Positions 17,870 to 28,059 of a DNA stretch of 56,591 nt are shown here, piece after piece. Location: assembly GCA_023246225.1 (NCBI GenBank), contig JAHFIV010000003.1, positions 1-56,591 on the forward strand, given 5' to 3'. Every line of letters begins with the position of its first letter. The stretch's first letter is position 1. Both the position numbers and the translations under genes were made by a program. The DNA is from a bacterium (lineage in GTDB: Bacteria; Patescibacteriota; Patescibacteriia; SG8-24). Under the pieces are notes generated by a model, which did not search any database, was not told the origin of the DNA, and saw only the letters and a program-made list of their open reading frames with translations.

Positions 17870-18853
17870 TTAATCAGCAAAACTTTCCGTAATCATGAGC
17901 CCGTACGGTGGCGCGCTCTGAATGCCGATACCGATCTTTGTGAATTCTTTTGAGAGAATATTTGCACGGTGACCCGGACTTTGCATGAGTGCGCTATGTC
18001 CTTCTGATACACCAGGAGCGAGCGCAATATTTTCACCGAACAATTGAAAGGGATACCTCGCCACGTCGGCTCGATCAACCGGCGATCTTCCTTCTGGCGT
18101 GATGTGAGAAAAATATCCTCGCGTCAACATGTCTGCAGAATGTTTGCGGCTGATGTCAGAAAGTTTTTCGTCCCAAATAAGCGCCGCAAGTCCATTCGCT
18201 ATTCTCTCCGCATTCGTAAATGCAAACAGGCGCTGCTCATCCTTGTTTGAAATAGTGAAGGCCGTAGTTTTAAATGGCAGGGCGATCGATTCAACGTTCT
18301 CCTCTGCCACCTTCCCCTCTTTGATGTCTGTCGGAAGCATTTCTTTAAAGAACGTTCCAAAATGCGCAGTGAGCGTTCGATCGAGCACTTCAGTCGCGGA
18401 ACGGAGCGCAAGTCCGGAATGCGATGCGACGACATCAGTTTTGAGTGCGGGTGGAATCGGTGAGGAAAGAACAAAAGTAAAAAGAACAAACAAAACAAAC
18501 AAGCCGTACGCTGCCCCAGGAATCACTCCGAAAAAATGATTGACGTTTGACGCACGGAACCGTTCTGGAACACGGTAATGCAACCACGGCTCCACAAAAG
18601 CAAACAAATATTTAACAACAACGCAGAGGATAACGAACACGAATGATTTCGCAAGCGGAGAGCCGAGGTGCGTATGTTGCACCAAAAAACGCGAAAGTAT
18701 CGGCGACAATGCGAGCGCAAGAATCAACGAAGCGATAAGACTGATCGTTTCGATGAGGAGCATGAACAAACCACGTCGCCACCCATCGTAAACGTACCAG
18801 AGAAGTATGGCGAACGAAGCGACGTCAATAAATGTTGATCCGAAGATTCCCAT
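17870..18853 (-). CDS. CvpA-like membrane domain fused to CAP/SCP-like extracellular domain
   Basis: CvpA-like TM N-terminus; FTNAERIANGLAALIWDEKLSDISRKHSADMLTRGYFSHITPEGRSP...FGENIALAPG...SPGHRANILSKEFTKIGIGI. Confidence 0.88.
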   Translation of the reverse strand: MGIFGSTFIDVASFAILLWYVYDGWRRGLFMLLIETISLIASLILALALSPILSRFLVQHTHLGSPLAKSFVFVILCVVVKYLFAFVEPWLHYRVPERFRASNVNHFFGVIPGAAYGLFVLFVLFTFVLSSPIPPALKTDVVASHSGLALRSATEVLDRTLTAHFGTFFKEMLPTDIKEGKVAEENVESIALPFKTTAFTISNKDEQRLFAFTNAERIANGLAALIWDEKLSDISRKHSADMLTRGYFSHITPEGRSPVDRADVARYPFQLFGENIALAPGVSEGHSALMQSPGHRANILSKEFTKIGIGIQSAPPYGLMITESFAD

Positions 18854-18856
18854 ATT

Positions 18857-20125
18857 TTAGTGATGGTGCGGACTAACCTCCGCGGAATGCACCGTACGCG
18901 TGGCAAAATGCCGAGCTGCGATCAACGTTGAAATCGGTACCGCGAGAATTAAACAAATACTGCCGACGAGCGTACGCGTAACCTCCTCGGCGATCACTTG
19001 GCCGTTCGCAATAAACCAAAGCGGCTGACTGTTGTGCGCAGAAAATAACATAAACAGTGGAAGCGAGGCGCCCGCATACGCGAGAAACAACGTATTCGTA
19101 AGCGATGCGATATGTTCTCTTCCGACGGAAATGCCGCGGCGATATAGTTCGCGAAACCCGAGATTAGGGTTTGCTGCTTTCAATTCTTCAATCACTGCAA
19201 CTTGCGCAGTGGTGACATCATCGAGAATACCGAGCACGCCGATCAAAATGCCCCCAAGGAGCAATCCCTTGAGATCGATCTCTGCGAATCCCCCTCCTTG
19301 AAGAAAATACGCAGATTCACTACCGAGTCCGGTCAATTGCGCGCCGTTCACAAAAAGAAGTTCAACAACAACAGAAATCACGAGTGTCAGAAGCGTACTC
19401 GCCACCGCGATCGTCGTGCGTCTGTTGAATCCATGCGCGAGATATAAAGAAAAAAGCGCGGCGGCAAACGTTGCAATGAGCATCGTGACAAACGCGGGTC
19501 CGCCGGACATCACACGCGGTACCGCCCACGCGACGATAATAAGTACCGTCATTGCGAGTCCAAAAATCGAAGTGAATCCGCGCCATCCACCAAAAAAAAT
19601 CGTCGCAGCAAGAAACGCGGCGATCATCCACCATATCGCGGGTACACGATAACGATCGGCGATGTGATACGTGGCTTTGCCTTCGACATCTGTCGTTTTT
19701 ACGATCGCAATTTGATCACCAGGCGCAAGCTTTGCATCTTTAAGTACCGTATCGAGATCGTTATCTTCGATCTGCACTTCTTTTCCTTTCTCGGAGCCAC
19801 CAGTAATACGTGCGGTGTACGTACGAAAATGCACGTTCGTTCCCGCGTCACCCACATCTTTCGTGACGTCCTTTTCTAGTGAAATAATTCGACCGTGTAA
19901 AAAAACATCCGGCGGTAAATCTTTCACCACCGCAACTCCTGCTGCATCGAGTTTTGCTTTGCTTGTCTGCGTATCAAACTGCTCGCTCGCAGACTTTAAC
20001 TCGGTGAGATTTTTATTGAGATTGCTGTCGACTTCCGTAGTAGCGAGTACGGGTATGGCAAAAAAACCTAAGCACACGATTGAGAAGAGGACGCCAAAGA
20101 ATCTCTGTTTCTGCCTTATGGCCAT
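18857..20125 (-). CDS. YibE/F family protein
   Basis: multi-TM; GILDDVTTAQVAVIEELKAANPNLGFRELYRRGISVGREHIASLTNTLFLAYAGASLPL. Confidence 0.88.
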   Translation of the reverse strand: MAIRQKQRFFGVLFSIVCLGFFAIPVLATTEVDSNLNKNLTELKSASEQFDTQTSKAKLDAAGVAVVKDLPPDVFLHGRIISLEKDVTKDVGDAGTNVHFRTYTARITGGSEKGKEVQIEDNDLDTVLKDAKLAPGDQIAIVKTTDVEGKATYHIADRYRVPAIWWMIAAFLAATIFFGGWRGFTSIFGLAMTVLIIVAWAVPRVMSGGPAFVTMLIATFAAALFSLYLAHGFNRRTTIAVASTLLTLVISVVVELLFVNGAQLTGLGSESAYFLQGGGFAEIDLKGLLLGGILIGVLGILDDVTTAQVAVIEELKAANPNLGFRELYRRGISVGREHIASLTNTLFLAYAGASLPLFMLFSAHNSQPLWFIANGQVIAEEVTRTLVGSICLILAVPISTLIAARHFATRTVHSAEVSPHHH

Positions 20126-20180
20126 ATAAAGGCATGATACCGCATTCAGAGAAGGAAACGAAAAACTCCGATCTTACCTT

Positions 20181-20304
20181 GTCATTCCGGCCTCCGAGCC
20201 GGAATCTAGAAAATACAAAGACCAAACGAATCATGTTTGGTCTTTTTTTACGTTCTGGATTCCGGGTCACGGCCCGGAATGACAAAGAGGGGGTCCGGGA
20301 TGAC
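20181..20304. repeat. Family-1 palindromic element, copy B
   Basis: gtcattccggcctccgagccggaatc...agaccaaacga...tttggtctttttt...ggattccgggtcacggcccggaatgaca. Confidence 0.9.
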
Positions 20305-20311
20305 AAACGCA

Positions 20312-21349
20312 TTACTGCAAAACGATGTGTTCCCAAGGAAACTCGTCTCTTCCAAAATGTCCGTACGCAGCGGTTTGTCGATAGATCGGACGACGAAGCG
20401 ACAACCGTTCCGAGATCGCACGCGGTCGAAAATCAAAATGCTGTTTCAAATATGGCGTGAGATCTTTTCCATCGCCCGCTGTCGCACGAAGCATCACCGG
20501 TTCCTCGCGACCGATCGCATACGCAACTGACACCAAACAATTTTTTGCAAAACCGTTCGCCACAATATTTTTTGCAGCGAACCGTGCCATGTACGACGCA
20601 GAGCGATCAACTTTCGTAGGATCTTTTCCAGAAAATGCGCCGCCGCCGTGCGGAATCAATCCACCATACGTGTCGACCATCAGCTTGCGCCCCGTGAGTC
20701 CGGTGTCTGCAGAAAACCCACCGCGCACAAACGCGCCGGTCGGATTCACGAGCACCTGTACGTCTTCAAGATCGTACACGGTCGCGGAGATCAAATGCTT
20801 CACGAGCAGTTTACGCATCTCCGTGATCGCCATGTCTTCACGATGCTGACAAGAAATCAAAAGCGTGGTGACACGACCGCGGTCCATCGTCACCTGCGTT
20901 TTACCGTCAGGACGAAGCCAAGAAAATTCCGGATGATTGCGTCGAAGATTCGTGAGACCGAACGCAAGACGATTTGCGTACACAACTGGCTGCGGCAAAA
21001 ATTCCGGCGTCTCGATGGTGGCGTACCCGTACATGATCCCCTGATCCCCCGCTCCACCATGATCCACACCGATTGCGATGTCTGGCGACTGCTCTTCGAT
21101 GTTCGTAAACACCTCGAGATCGTCGTGATATCCGATTTCCTTATACACCCGCTGCGCGATCAGTGCGGGATCGATCTCTGCGGTCGAGGTCACCTCGCCG
21201 CCGATCATCAATGCACCGTGCGATCCGAAAACCTCAACCGCCACGCGACTTGCAGGGTCATGTGTGAGATACGCGTCCAAAATTGCATCAGCGATTTGAT
21301 CGCAGACTTTATCCGGATGCCCTTCGGTGACAGATTCAACGGTTTTCAT
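20312..21349 (-). CDS. metK: S-adenosylmethionine synthetase
   Basis: ESVTEGHPDKVCDQIADAILDA, GDQGIMYGYATIETPE, HGGGAFSGKDPTKVDRSA. Confidence 0.96.
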   Translation of the reverse strand: MKTVESVTEGHPDKVCDQIADAILDAYLTHDPASRVAVEVFGSHGALMIGGEVTSTAEIDPALIAQRVYKEIGYHDDLEVFTNIEEQSPDIAIGVDHGGAGDQGIMYGYATIETPEFLPQPVVYANRLAFGLTNLRRNHPEFSWLRPDGKTQVTMDRGRVTTLLISCQHREDMAITEMRKLLVKHLISATVYDLEDVQVLVNPTGAFVRGGFSADTGLTGRKLMVDTYGGLIPHGGGAFSGKDPTKVDRSASYMARFAAKNIVANGFAKNCLVSVAYAIGREEPVMLRATAGDGKDLTPYLKQHFDFRPRAISERLSLRRPIYRQTAAYGHFGRDEFPWEHIVLQ

Positions 21350-21518
21350 AGAGGAATGCTCTCACGAGGATGATAGGCAAACTTAACTTATCCCCTCTAT
21401 TTCCGCAAGAAAATTGCCGGTTGACATTAGAAAGATCGCTGTTAGGATAGAGGTATCTCAAGATAGCACAGGGCCGTCACGAGGTAAGGCTCATTGCCAA
21501 CCCAGAGGAGTAATAGTC

Positions 21519-23636
21519 ATGGTACCCACAAAGCACGAGAGAGACGACGTCTGCCGCATCGGCATGATGTCTCGCATCGACTACGGCAGCGACGGGTTCC
21601 GACTGGGCTACGTCGAACTCGCGAAGACCGACTTCCAGAAGGAAGACGTGCACTTCGTCATCCTCGCCGGCGGCCTCGTCTCCGCAAGAGACGTCCGCAA
21701 AAACGAAGCGCGTTTCAAGCGCGAGGAGCGGGAGCTCAAGAAGCAGATCCGCGAGCTCACGAAGCGTCTCAATGACGACGAGGACGACGATCTCCGCACG
21801 GAGCTCGACACCGCAGCCGATTCGCTCGAGCAGGTGCAGAAGAAGATCGCGGCGTATCGCCCCGAGGCGATCGCGGCGCGGCTTGCAAAGCTGCTGCCCG
21901 TGTTCGCGAACGCGAAGGGTGATGCGCTGAAGCTCCACATCGTCGTGAGTCCCGTCTACGACGGCGCTCTCGGCGAGGAGGCGGCACAGCTGCTCACGAC
22001 TCTGCGTACGGACATCCGGGCGTACAAGCCGGGAAGCGACGAATTCCACCTCCGACAAGCGAAGAAGCGCCTCGAGGTGCTCACCCCCACGGTTTCTCCG
22101 TGGCGCGGTGATCACGCCTCGACCGGCGTGCAGCGCGTGCTCAAGGACGCAAGCAACATCCGCACCGCGCGGTCACCCGATCTGCAGGTGACGGGATGCT
22201 TCGGCGTCACGCTCACCAAGCCAGAAGGTGCGAATCCGCGTCCGTGGCTGTCGCTCCCCGTGCTGCACAAGCTGCAGGGAGTGCGCGTCTCCGAGAGCCA
22301 GATCGGCGTCCGCGTGATCGAGATCTACGCAGATCAGATCAACCCCGTCGTCCGCACGTACTCCTACAAGGATTACGTGGCGAAGGAGCAGACGTACATC
22401 GAGCTGCCGCGCGATGCTTCGCCGACCAAAAAGCGAATCATCAAAGCGATCAGCAACGGCGGCGAAATGTCGCTCAGCATGCTCGTCCAGAACACCGGTC
22501 TCACACGAGACGTCGCGGAGCGTACCGCGATGTCGCTCGTCAGCAAGACCGGCAGACTCCGGAAGGGCTGGCCTGGCCTGGTGTTCTACCCGGACAGCCA
22601 TCGCTGGGACTTCGACCCGCGCTGGAAGCAGACCAAGCTCCGCTTCCCGCCCCTGAACGGCAACGTGGTCGTGGAGAGCCTCGTCGCTGACGGATGCCTC
22701 CACGCAGGATCGGTGCAAACCGACTACAAACACTTCATCGAGGAGATGCCACGCGTGGTTCTCGCGACCGGTGCAAACTGGATCGTGCACGCAGGCGACC
22801 TGATCGAAGGTCTCAAGCACGACCTCGTGCTCCGTGGCGAAGTGTTCGGCGGTCTGAACTGCACCACGCAGGAACGACTCGCAGGAGAGATGATCGCGAA
22901 GGTCACCTGTACGGTGTTCGAAAAGCGATTCCCCCCCACGCTCGCTGCGCGGCTCACCGAGACGAAGGGTGCTCTACTCTCCGACGCTGCGCTCGCGAAG
23001 TGTGTCGAGGAGTCGCTCCCGACGAACGTGCTGATCCCCGGTAACCACGACGAGTGGGTACTCGGGTACGGCAGCGAGCCGCTCGTGACGCTAGCCAGCA
23101 CCGCAGCCGACCGGATCACCTCGAGCATCGAGGACATGCTGATCGAAGCGGGTCTGTGCCTCATGAAGGTTCGCGAGATCGTGAAGCGCAAAATCCTCGT
23201 ACTCCCGAACTTCGGCAGGTTCAGCATGCCGTCGGGTATCCGAGTGAGCGTGCAGCACCCGCACATGGGGAACACCACCACCGAGAGCATTCGCCTTCAG
23301 GGGATGCTGCGCGTGGCGGCGAGCCACAAGAGCACGCCCGGTTGCCAGGTGGTGATCGGTGCGAACTTCCACACCGGCCTCCACATGGAGGTGTACGATC
23401 CGGCGCTTGGACCGCGTGTCGGGCTCCAGCTCGGCACCGGCAAGCACGGCACGGACTTCGAAATCCGGAAGCTGAAGATCGTCGATCACGGTTTCGCCCA
23501 CCTCACCATCCGCTCGGTGGATGGTCGCGTGGTCGGATCAGAAGTCGCGTTCTACGGCAACGATCCGGCAAAGGCCGACCTGCTCGATCCGAAGGACATC
23601 TACAACGGTGTCCTGAAGAAGTACAACCTCGGGTAA
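21519..23636 (+). CDS. Large protein with coiled coil and C-terminal metallophosphoesterase-like domain
   Basis: cagaggag SD upstream of ATG 21519; WIVHAGDLIEGLKHDL ... NVLIPGNHDEWV ... GANFHTGLHMEVYDP. Confidence 0.75.
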   Translation: MVPTKHERDDVCRIGMMSRIDYGSDGFRLGYVELAKTDFQKEDVHFVILAGGLVSARDVRKNEARFKREERELKKQIRELTKRLNDDEDDDLRTELDTAADSLEQVQKKIAAYRPEAIAARLAKLLPVFANAKGDALKLHIVVSPVYDGALGEEAAQLLTTLRTDIRAYKPGSDEFHLRQAKKRLEVLTPTVSPWRGDHASTGVQRVLKDASNIRTARSPDLQVTGCFGVTLTKPEGANPRPWLSLPVLHKLQGVRVSESQIGVRVIEIYADQINPVVRTYSYKDYVAKEQTYIELPRDASPTKKRIIKAISNGGEMSLSMLVQNTGLTRDVAERTAMSLVSKTGRLRKGWPGLVFYPDSHRWDFDPRWKQTKLRFPPLNGNVVVESLVADGCLHAGSVQTDYKHFIEEMPRVVLATGANWIVHAGDLIEGLKHDLVLRGEVFGGLNCTTQERLAGEMIAKVTCTVFEKRFPPTLAARLTETKGALLSDAALAKCVEESLPTNVLIPGNHDEWVLGYGSEPLVTLASTAADRITSSIEDMLIEAGLCLMKVREIVKRKILVLPNFGRFSMPSGIRVSVQHPHMGNTTTESIRLQGMLRVAASHKSTPGCQVVIGANFHTGLHMEVYDPALGPRVGLQLGTGKHGTDFEIRKLKIVDHGFAHLTIRSVDGRVVGSEVAFYGNDPAKADLLDPKDIYNGVLKKYNLG

Positions 23637-23648
23637 TCACCCGCTCTG

Positions 23649-23678
23649 CCCCGCACCTATTCTTGGTGCGGGGTTTTT
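23649..23678 (+). terminator. Intrinsic terminator
   Basis: ccccgcacc-tattctt-ggtgcggggttttt. Confidence 0.9.
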
Positions 23679-23692
23679 CATTGACCACCTTT

Positions 23693-23850
23693 ATCATCCC
23701 GGGCCGTGAGCCGGGACCCAGGCATTTTTTGTCATTCCGGCCTCTCTTTTGTCATTCCGGCCTCCGAGCCGGAATCCAGAATCGTAAAGCCAAACGATTT
23801 CCGTTTAGCCTTTTTTATTTTTCTAGATTCCGGATCAAGTCCGGAATGAC
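23693..23850. repeat. Family-1 palindromic element, copy C
   Basis: gtcattccggcctccgagccggaatcc...gccaaacgatttccgttta...attccggatcaagtccggaatgaca. Confidence 0.85.
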
Positions 23851-23945
23851 AGAAAAAAGAAAGCAGAGGCGAAGCTGCATTGACCGAAAAAGATTTTCCT
23901 GCTGGAATGCAGAGGTTCCCAAAGGTCTTTTTAAAGGAGTACACG

Positions 23946-24971
23946 ATGCGATATTTTAGTCTTGCTGCGCTCGCCGCAGTTTCTCTCGCGGCGGCGTGGC
24001 CGAGTTGTGCCGGAGCAACGAAGAGCTCATCGGTCGCGCAGTCGCAAAACACGCCAGCGCCGACTGCGACTCGTGTGCACGACACGATACCGATGATCGT
24101 TTTCGACTCTCCGTACGAACAACGAGCACAGGTGTACCGCGGGCAGCTCCACGCGCACACGACGAACTCCGACGGTACGCAGTCGCCCGCAGCGGTGATG
24201 ACCGCGTATCGCGCAGCTGGTTACGACTTCGTAGCGATCACCGATCACAACGTGCACACCTCGGATCCGAAAGTCTCCGGCGTGCTGTTCATTCCCGGCG
24301 TCGAAAACGATCACGGATGTCAGCATGAAAACCGAATCGATGTGGGTTCGATCGCGCCAGGCGCACGAGTGTCGCAAGACGTGATCGATCGCGCAAGAAG
24401 CGAAGGATCGTTTGTGCAGATCAATCATCCGGACTGGCCAGGCTCGTATCCAAAAAATCCGTGCTGGTCAGACAAAGCACTTCTCGCACTGCACGATTAC
24501 GACGCGGTCGAAGTATGGAACGCAAGCGATGACGATACGAACAACAACGCGGAAATTCGCATCGACACACTGCTCTCCGAAGGGCGTCGCACGTTTCTCA
24601 CCGCAGTCGATGACTGTCACGACGTGCGCGCTGCATACTGCATGACGTCGTCGGTGTACGTGTTTGCAAACGCGCTCTCGAAGAGCGAGGTGATGACCGG
24701 TTTGCGGCAAGGAAACTTCTACGCAAGCTCGGGCGCACTGATCTCGGAGATCCTCGTAGATCGTGGTGTGATCACCGTCACTGTGCCAACGCCATCGCAG
24801 ATCGAGTTCATCGCAAACTGTGGAAGGGTGGTAAAAAATGCACCGAACGTTCTCGGTGCAAACTACGCAGCGAACGGGAGTGAAAAAACCATTCGCATGC
24901 GAGTGACCGCACCAAATCGGCGGAGAGCGTGGACGAATCCGCTATACGTCGTCACAAAACAAACGCAGTAA
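23946..24971 (+). CDS. Secreted PHP-domain metal-dependent phosphoesterase (CehA-like)
   Basis: signal peptide; YRGQLHAHTTNSDGTQSPAAVMTAYRAAGYDFVAITDHN, IPGVEND, QINHPDWPGSY. Confidence 0.85.
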   Translation: MRYFSLAALAAVSLAAAWPSCAGATKSSSVAQSQNTPAPTATRVHDTIPMIVFDSPYEQRAQVYRGQLHAHTTNSDGTQSPAAVMTAYRAAGYDFVAITDHNVHTSDPKVSGVLFIPGVENDHGCQHENRIDVGSIAPGARVSQDVIDRARSEGSFVQINHPDWPGSYPKNPCWSDKALLALHDYDAVEVWNASDDDTNNNAEIRIDTLLSEGRRTFLTAVDDCHDVRAAYCMTSSVYVFANALSKSEVMTGLRQGNFYASSGALISEILVDRGVITVTVPTPSQIEFIANCGRVVKNAPNVLGANYAANGSEKTIRMRVTAPNRRRAWTNPLYVVTKQTQ

Positions 24972-24975
24972 TATT

Positions 24976-25003
24976 GGTCCGATTCTTCTTGAGTCGGACT
25001 TTT
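24976..25003 (+). terminator. Intrinsic terminator
   Basis: gtccga-ttcttcttgag-tcggacttttt. Confidence 0.65.
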
Positions 25004-25033
25004 TAATGAAGAAAAGTAGTATACTAATAAAGT

Positions 25034-25603
25034 ATGCCCGCAAAATTCCTAAGCAGCTCTATCCGTGCAGCAGACATCCCCAAAAGCAACAAACCACAGA
25101 TCGCGATGGTGGGGCGTTCTAATGTGGGAAAATCCTCGCTCATCAACCATCTCGGAGGCACAAAAAATCTTGCACGTACCAGTGCAAAGGCGGGTCTCAC
25201 GCAAACGATTAACGTCTACGACTTCGATCGTTTCCATCTCGTGGACTTGCCGGGGTACGGATTCTCGCGCGCGCAAAGATCGCAAGGTCGCGGATTCGAA
25301 GAAATGATCTCTGCATACCTCTCAGATTCTGCACTCCTCGTACTCGTGCTGCTAATCATCGACAGTCGCCTCGGATTCACAGAGAGCGACCGCCACGCAC
25401 TCGATCAATTAAAAAACGGTGGCGTTCCGTTTGTCGTGATATTCAATAAGGTCGACAAACTTTCCAAGTCGGCGATGACGGTCGCGTTACGTAATCTCCA
25501 AGCAGAGTTTGGTGATGTGCGTTTTATCCCTCACTCGATCGATGGTGCACTCGGCGAAATTCGCGACGCCATTGAAAAAGCGACGCGACAACCGCGAGTA
25601 TGA
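25034..25603 (+). CDS. engB: Ribosome biogenesis GTP-binding protein YihA/YsxC/EngB
   Basis: IAMVGRSNVGKSSLINHL, VDLPGYGFSRA, VVIFNKVDKL. Confidence 0.94.
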   Translation: MPAKFLSSSIRAADIPKSNKPQIAMVGRSNVGKSSLINHLGGTKNLARTSAKAGLTQTINVYDFDRFHLVDLPGYGFSRAQRSQGRGFEEMISAYLSDSALLVLVLLIIDSRLGFTESDRHALDQLKNGGVPFVVIFNKVDKLSKSAMTVALRNLQAEFGDVRFIPHSIDGALGEIRDAIEKATRQPRV

Positions 25604-27783
25604 AAAAAATATTGAAACTGTTCATAGCAATTTTGCTTCTGCTCCCGAGCGCGGCTGCGGCGCAAGATGTGTTGCCCGGTTTCAATCCAAACATTCTCAT
25701 TCCCGACACCGCGTTCAATGATACAAAAACATTCGGTGGACCGGAAGGCATTCAGCGATTTCTTGAAATAAAAGGAAGCGTGCTGGCGAACACCTCACCC
25801 GATTTTTTAGCGAAGCTCGCTGAGCCGAATAATACCGCACTCAAAACTTCGCTCGGCGACCCTGAACCGAACCTCGGCCGGCTACGCACAGCAGCGGAAC
25901 TTATTTGGGATGCCTCGCAAGCGAGCGGATTAAATCCGCAAGTCATTCTTGTCACACTGAACAAAGAACAAGGGCTGATCGGCAATACGATCGCGCCCGA
26001 TCGTCTCGGACGCGCACTAAACCATGCAATGGGATTCGATTGTCCTGATGGGAGTAGTTGTGGAAACTTATTCCCCGGTTTTTACTACCAACTTTTCGGT
26101 AACGCCGACACAGAAGGAAACCGATATCTCGGCGCAACGAAATCGTTAATGAAATCGTTTACCACTCCTGGTGGAAGAGGACCGACGATTGCTGGTGCTC
26201 CAGCAAAAGTTGGTCAGGATGTGACGCTTGGGAATACACTTGGTGATTTCAATGGAATTTTCCTGCAACAAATCGTCACTCTCGGTAACCGCGCAACCGC
26301 AGCGCTCTACCGCTACACTCCGCACGTATTTAATGGCAACTATAATTTCTGGAAATTTTTTACCTCTTGGTTCCGCTATCCAAACGGTACGATTTTAGTC
26401 TCAACATTTGATCGCACCTATTTTATTATCGAAGATGGAGAACGACAGCGTCTCCCCTTCTTCGTCGCTGATATTCGCAAGCTCGATCTCAAGGCAGCGA
26501 TCACCGCATCACCAACAGAACTCGACAGTTACCCCGTTGGTCCTACCTACGGCCCACCAGATAACACTGTCGTACAGGCGAGTGATGCGCAATTCGTCTT
26601 TCTTGATGGGATCATGCATCCGGTAACACATTTTGTTTTGAAACAGCGCGCGCTCGATCACGCAACGATTCTACCGCTCTCTGATGCAGATAGCGGGCTA
26701 TTCGTACCAGGATTCCAACTCACCCCGAGCGATGGAACCGTACTCCGAGGGATCAGCAATCCAAAAACGTATCGTGTACATAACGGCATCCTCCAGCAGT
26801 ACAGCGCGTTTACTTTTGCGCAGCGTGGCGCGGCAAAAATTTTACAAAAAATTCCTGACGAAGAAATCGCGCTCTATCCAAAGAATGGATATGTTCCACC
26901 TCTCGACGGCACCGTCGTGCGCAGCGCGACAAGCGAAGGCGCATATCTCGTAAGTCAGGAGCGACGATTACCGCTCACTCCAGAACTATTTAAAAATCGT
27001 GGCTACACCGCAAAAAGCGTGGTGATGTTCACAAGCAACGAAGAACTCGCTTCGCTCCCACTCGGTCCATCAGCAACCCCCGCAGAAGGAACATACTTCT
27101 CTTATGGCAATGCGCGCGAGATGTTCGTATTTAAGGACGGCGCAAAACATCCGATATCACCGTTCGTTGCAAAAAATCGTGGCATCAAAGCAGACTATGT
27201 CTTCGAGTCGAGTATCGCAAACTTCTGGCCTGACGGCATCGCGCTTCCTCCACACGACGGCACGCTCCTAAAAAGTGATTCAGCATCGAGTGCATACATC
27301 GTGATCGGTGGTCAACTTCGACCGCTCACCATGGAGATGTTTCGGCACCACGCCTTCAGTTTCAAAAATGTACTAACGATGCCCGACGAAGATTTCAGCG
27401 CGCTCGCGAAGGGCGGCTTCGCGCCACCCGCAGAGAATACGTATTTCTCTACCGCAAAATCTGGTGGAAAATTTTACGTGTATCAAAATGGCATGAAGCG
27501 ATACATCGCTCCGTTTGTTGCAACCCAAAGAGGAATGACGCCGGATTTCGTGTTTACTGGAGGAATCGAGGCTGATTGGGCGGACGGCGTCGCTGTCACA
27601 CCTCGAAATGGCACGCTCCTAAAAAGCAATTCCTCTTCGACAATATATGTGGTGGTAAACAACGAACTACGACCGCTCTCGCCGACCGCCTTCAAAAATC
27701 ATGGCTACGCCATAAAAAATGTAAAAGTATTACCCGATTCGGACGTTGACGTTCTTCCTCACGGTGCACTGATCGCTAAATAA
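25600..27783 (+). CDS. Secreted repeat protein (signal peptide, N-terminal domain, tandem degenerate repeats)
   Basis: signal peptide MKKILKLFIAILLLLPSAAAA; recurrent units such as DGTLLKSDSASSAYIVIGGQLRPLTMEMFRHHAFSFKNV and NGTLLKSNSSSTIYVVVNNELRPLSPTAFKNHGYAIKNV. Confidence 0.8.
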   Translation: MKKILKLFIAILLLLPSAAAAQDVLPGFNPNILIPDTAFNDTKTFGGPEGIQRFLEIKGSVLANTSPDFLAKLAEPNNTALKTSLGDPEPNLGRLRTAAELIWDASQASGLNPQVILVTLNKEQGLIGNTIAPDRLGRALNHAMGFDCPDGSSCGNLFPGFYYQLFGNADTEGNRYLGATKSLMKSFTTPGGRGPTIAGAPAKVGQDVTLGNTLGDFNGIFLQQIVTLGNRATAALYRYTPHVFNGNYNFWKFFTSWFRYPNGTILVSTFDRTYFIIEDGERQRLPFFVADIRKLDLKAAITASPTELDSYPVGPTYGPPDNTVVQASDAQFVFLDGIMHPVTHFVLKQRALDHATILPLSDADSGLFVPGFQLTPSDGTVLRGISNPKTYRVHNGILQQYSAFTFAQRGAAKILQKIPDEEIALYPKNGYVPPLDGTVVRSATSEGAYLVSQERRLPLTPELFKNRGYTAKSVVMFTSNEELASLPLGPSATPAEGTYFSYGNAREMFVFKDGAKHPISPFVAKNRGIKADYVFESSIANFWPDGIALPPHDGTLLKSDSASSAYIVIGGQLRPLTMEMFRHHAFSFKNVLTMPDEDFSALAKGGFAPPAENTYFSTAKSGGKFYVYQNGMKRYIAPFVATQRGMTPDFVFTGGIEADWADGVAVTPRNGTLLKSNSSSTIYVVVNNELRPLSPTAFKNHGYAIKNVKVLPDSDVDVLPHGALIAK

Positions 27784-27822
27784 AAGAGGTGTAAAGGTGT
27801 AAAGATAAAAAGGTTCATTTAT

Positions 27823-28033
27823 TGTCATTCCGACCCCGCCTCTGTCATTCCGGGTTTCTTCTTTGTCATTCCGGCCTCCGAGCCGGAATCTAGAAAAATA
27901 AAAGAGACCAAACGATTTCCGTTTGGCCTTTTTTTACGTTCTGGATTCCGGGTCACGGCCCGGAATGACAAAACAATGACTGGGTTCCGGCTCGGAGGCC
28001 GGAATGACAACAGAAGAGGAGGTAGGAATGACA
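27823..28033. repeat. Family-1 palindromic element, copy D
   Basis: gtcattccggcctccgagccggaatc...gaccaaacgatttccgtttggcc...ggattccgggtcacggcccggaatgaca...ggctcggaggccggaatgaca. Confidence 0.9.
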
Positions 28034-28059
28034 CTATGCGTTGGGGTGACTACCTCTCC

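Noticed and set aside
20080-20530. Short ORFs with FRAVTRNPE.../LDSGSRPGMT peptides here and at 27825, 40328, 45495, 45620, 52666
   Set aside because: Translations of the family-1 palindromic repeats, a known source of spurious annotations
22173-22820. 215-aa minus ORF (and 21477-22115, 23091-23501) antisense to the 21519-23636 gene
   Set aside because: Antisense open frames caused by GC-rich codon bias; no SD and no recognisable motifs
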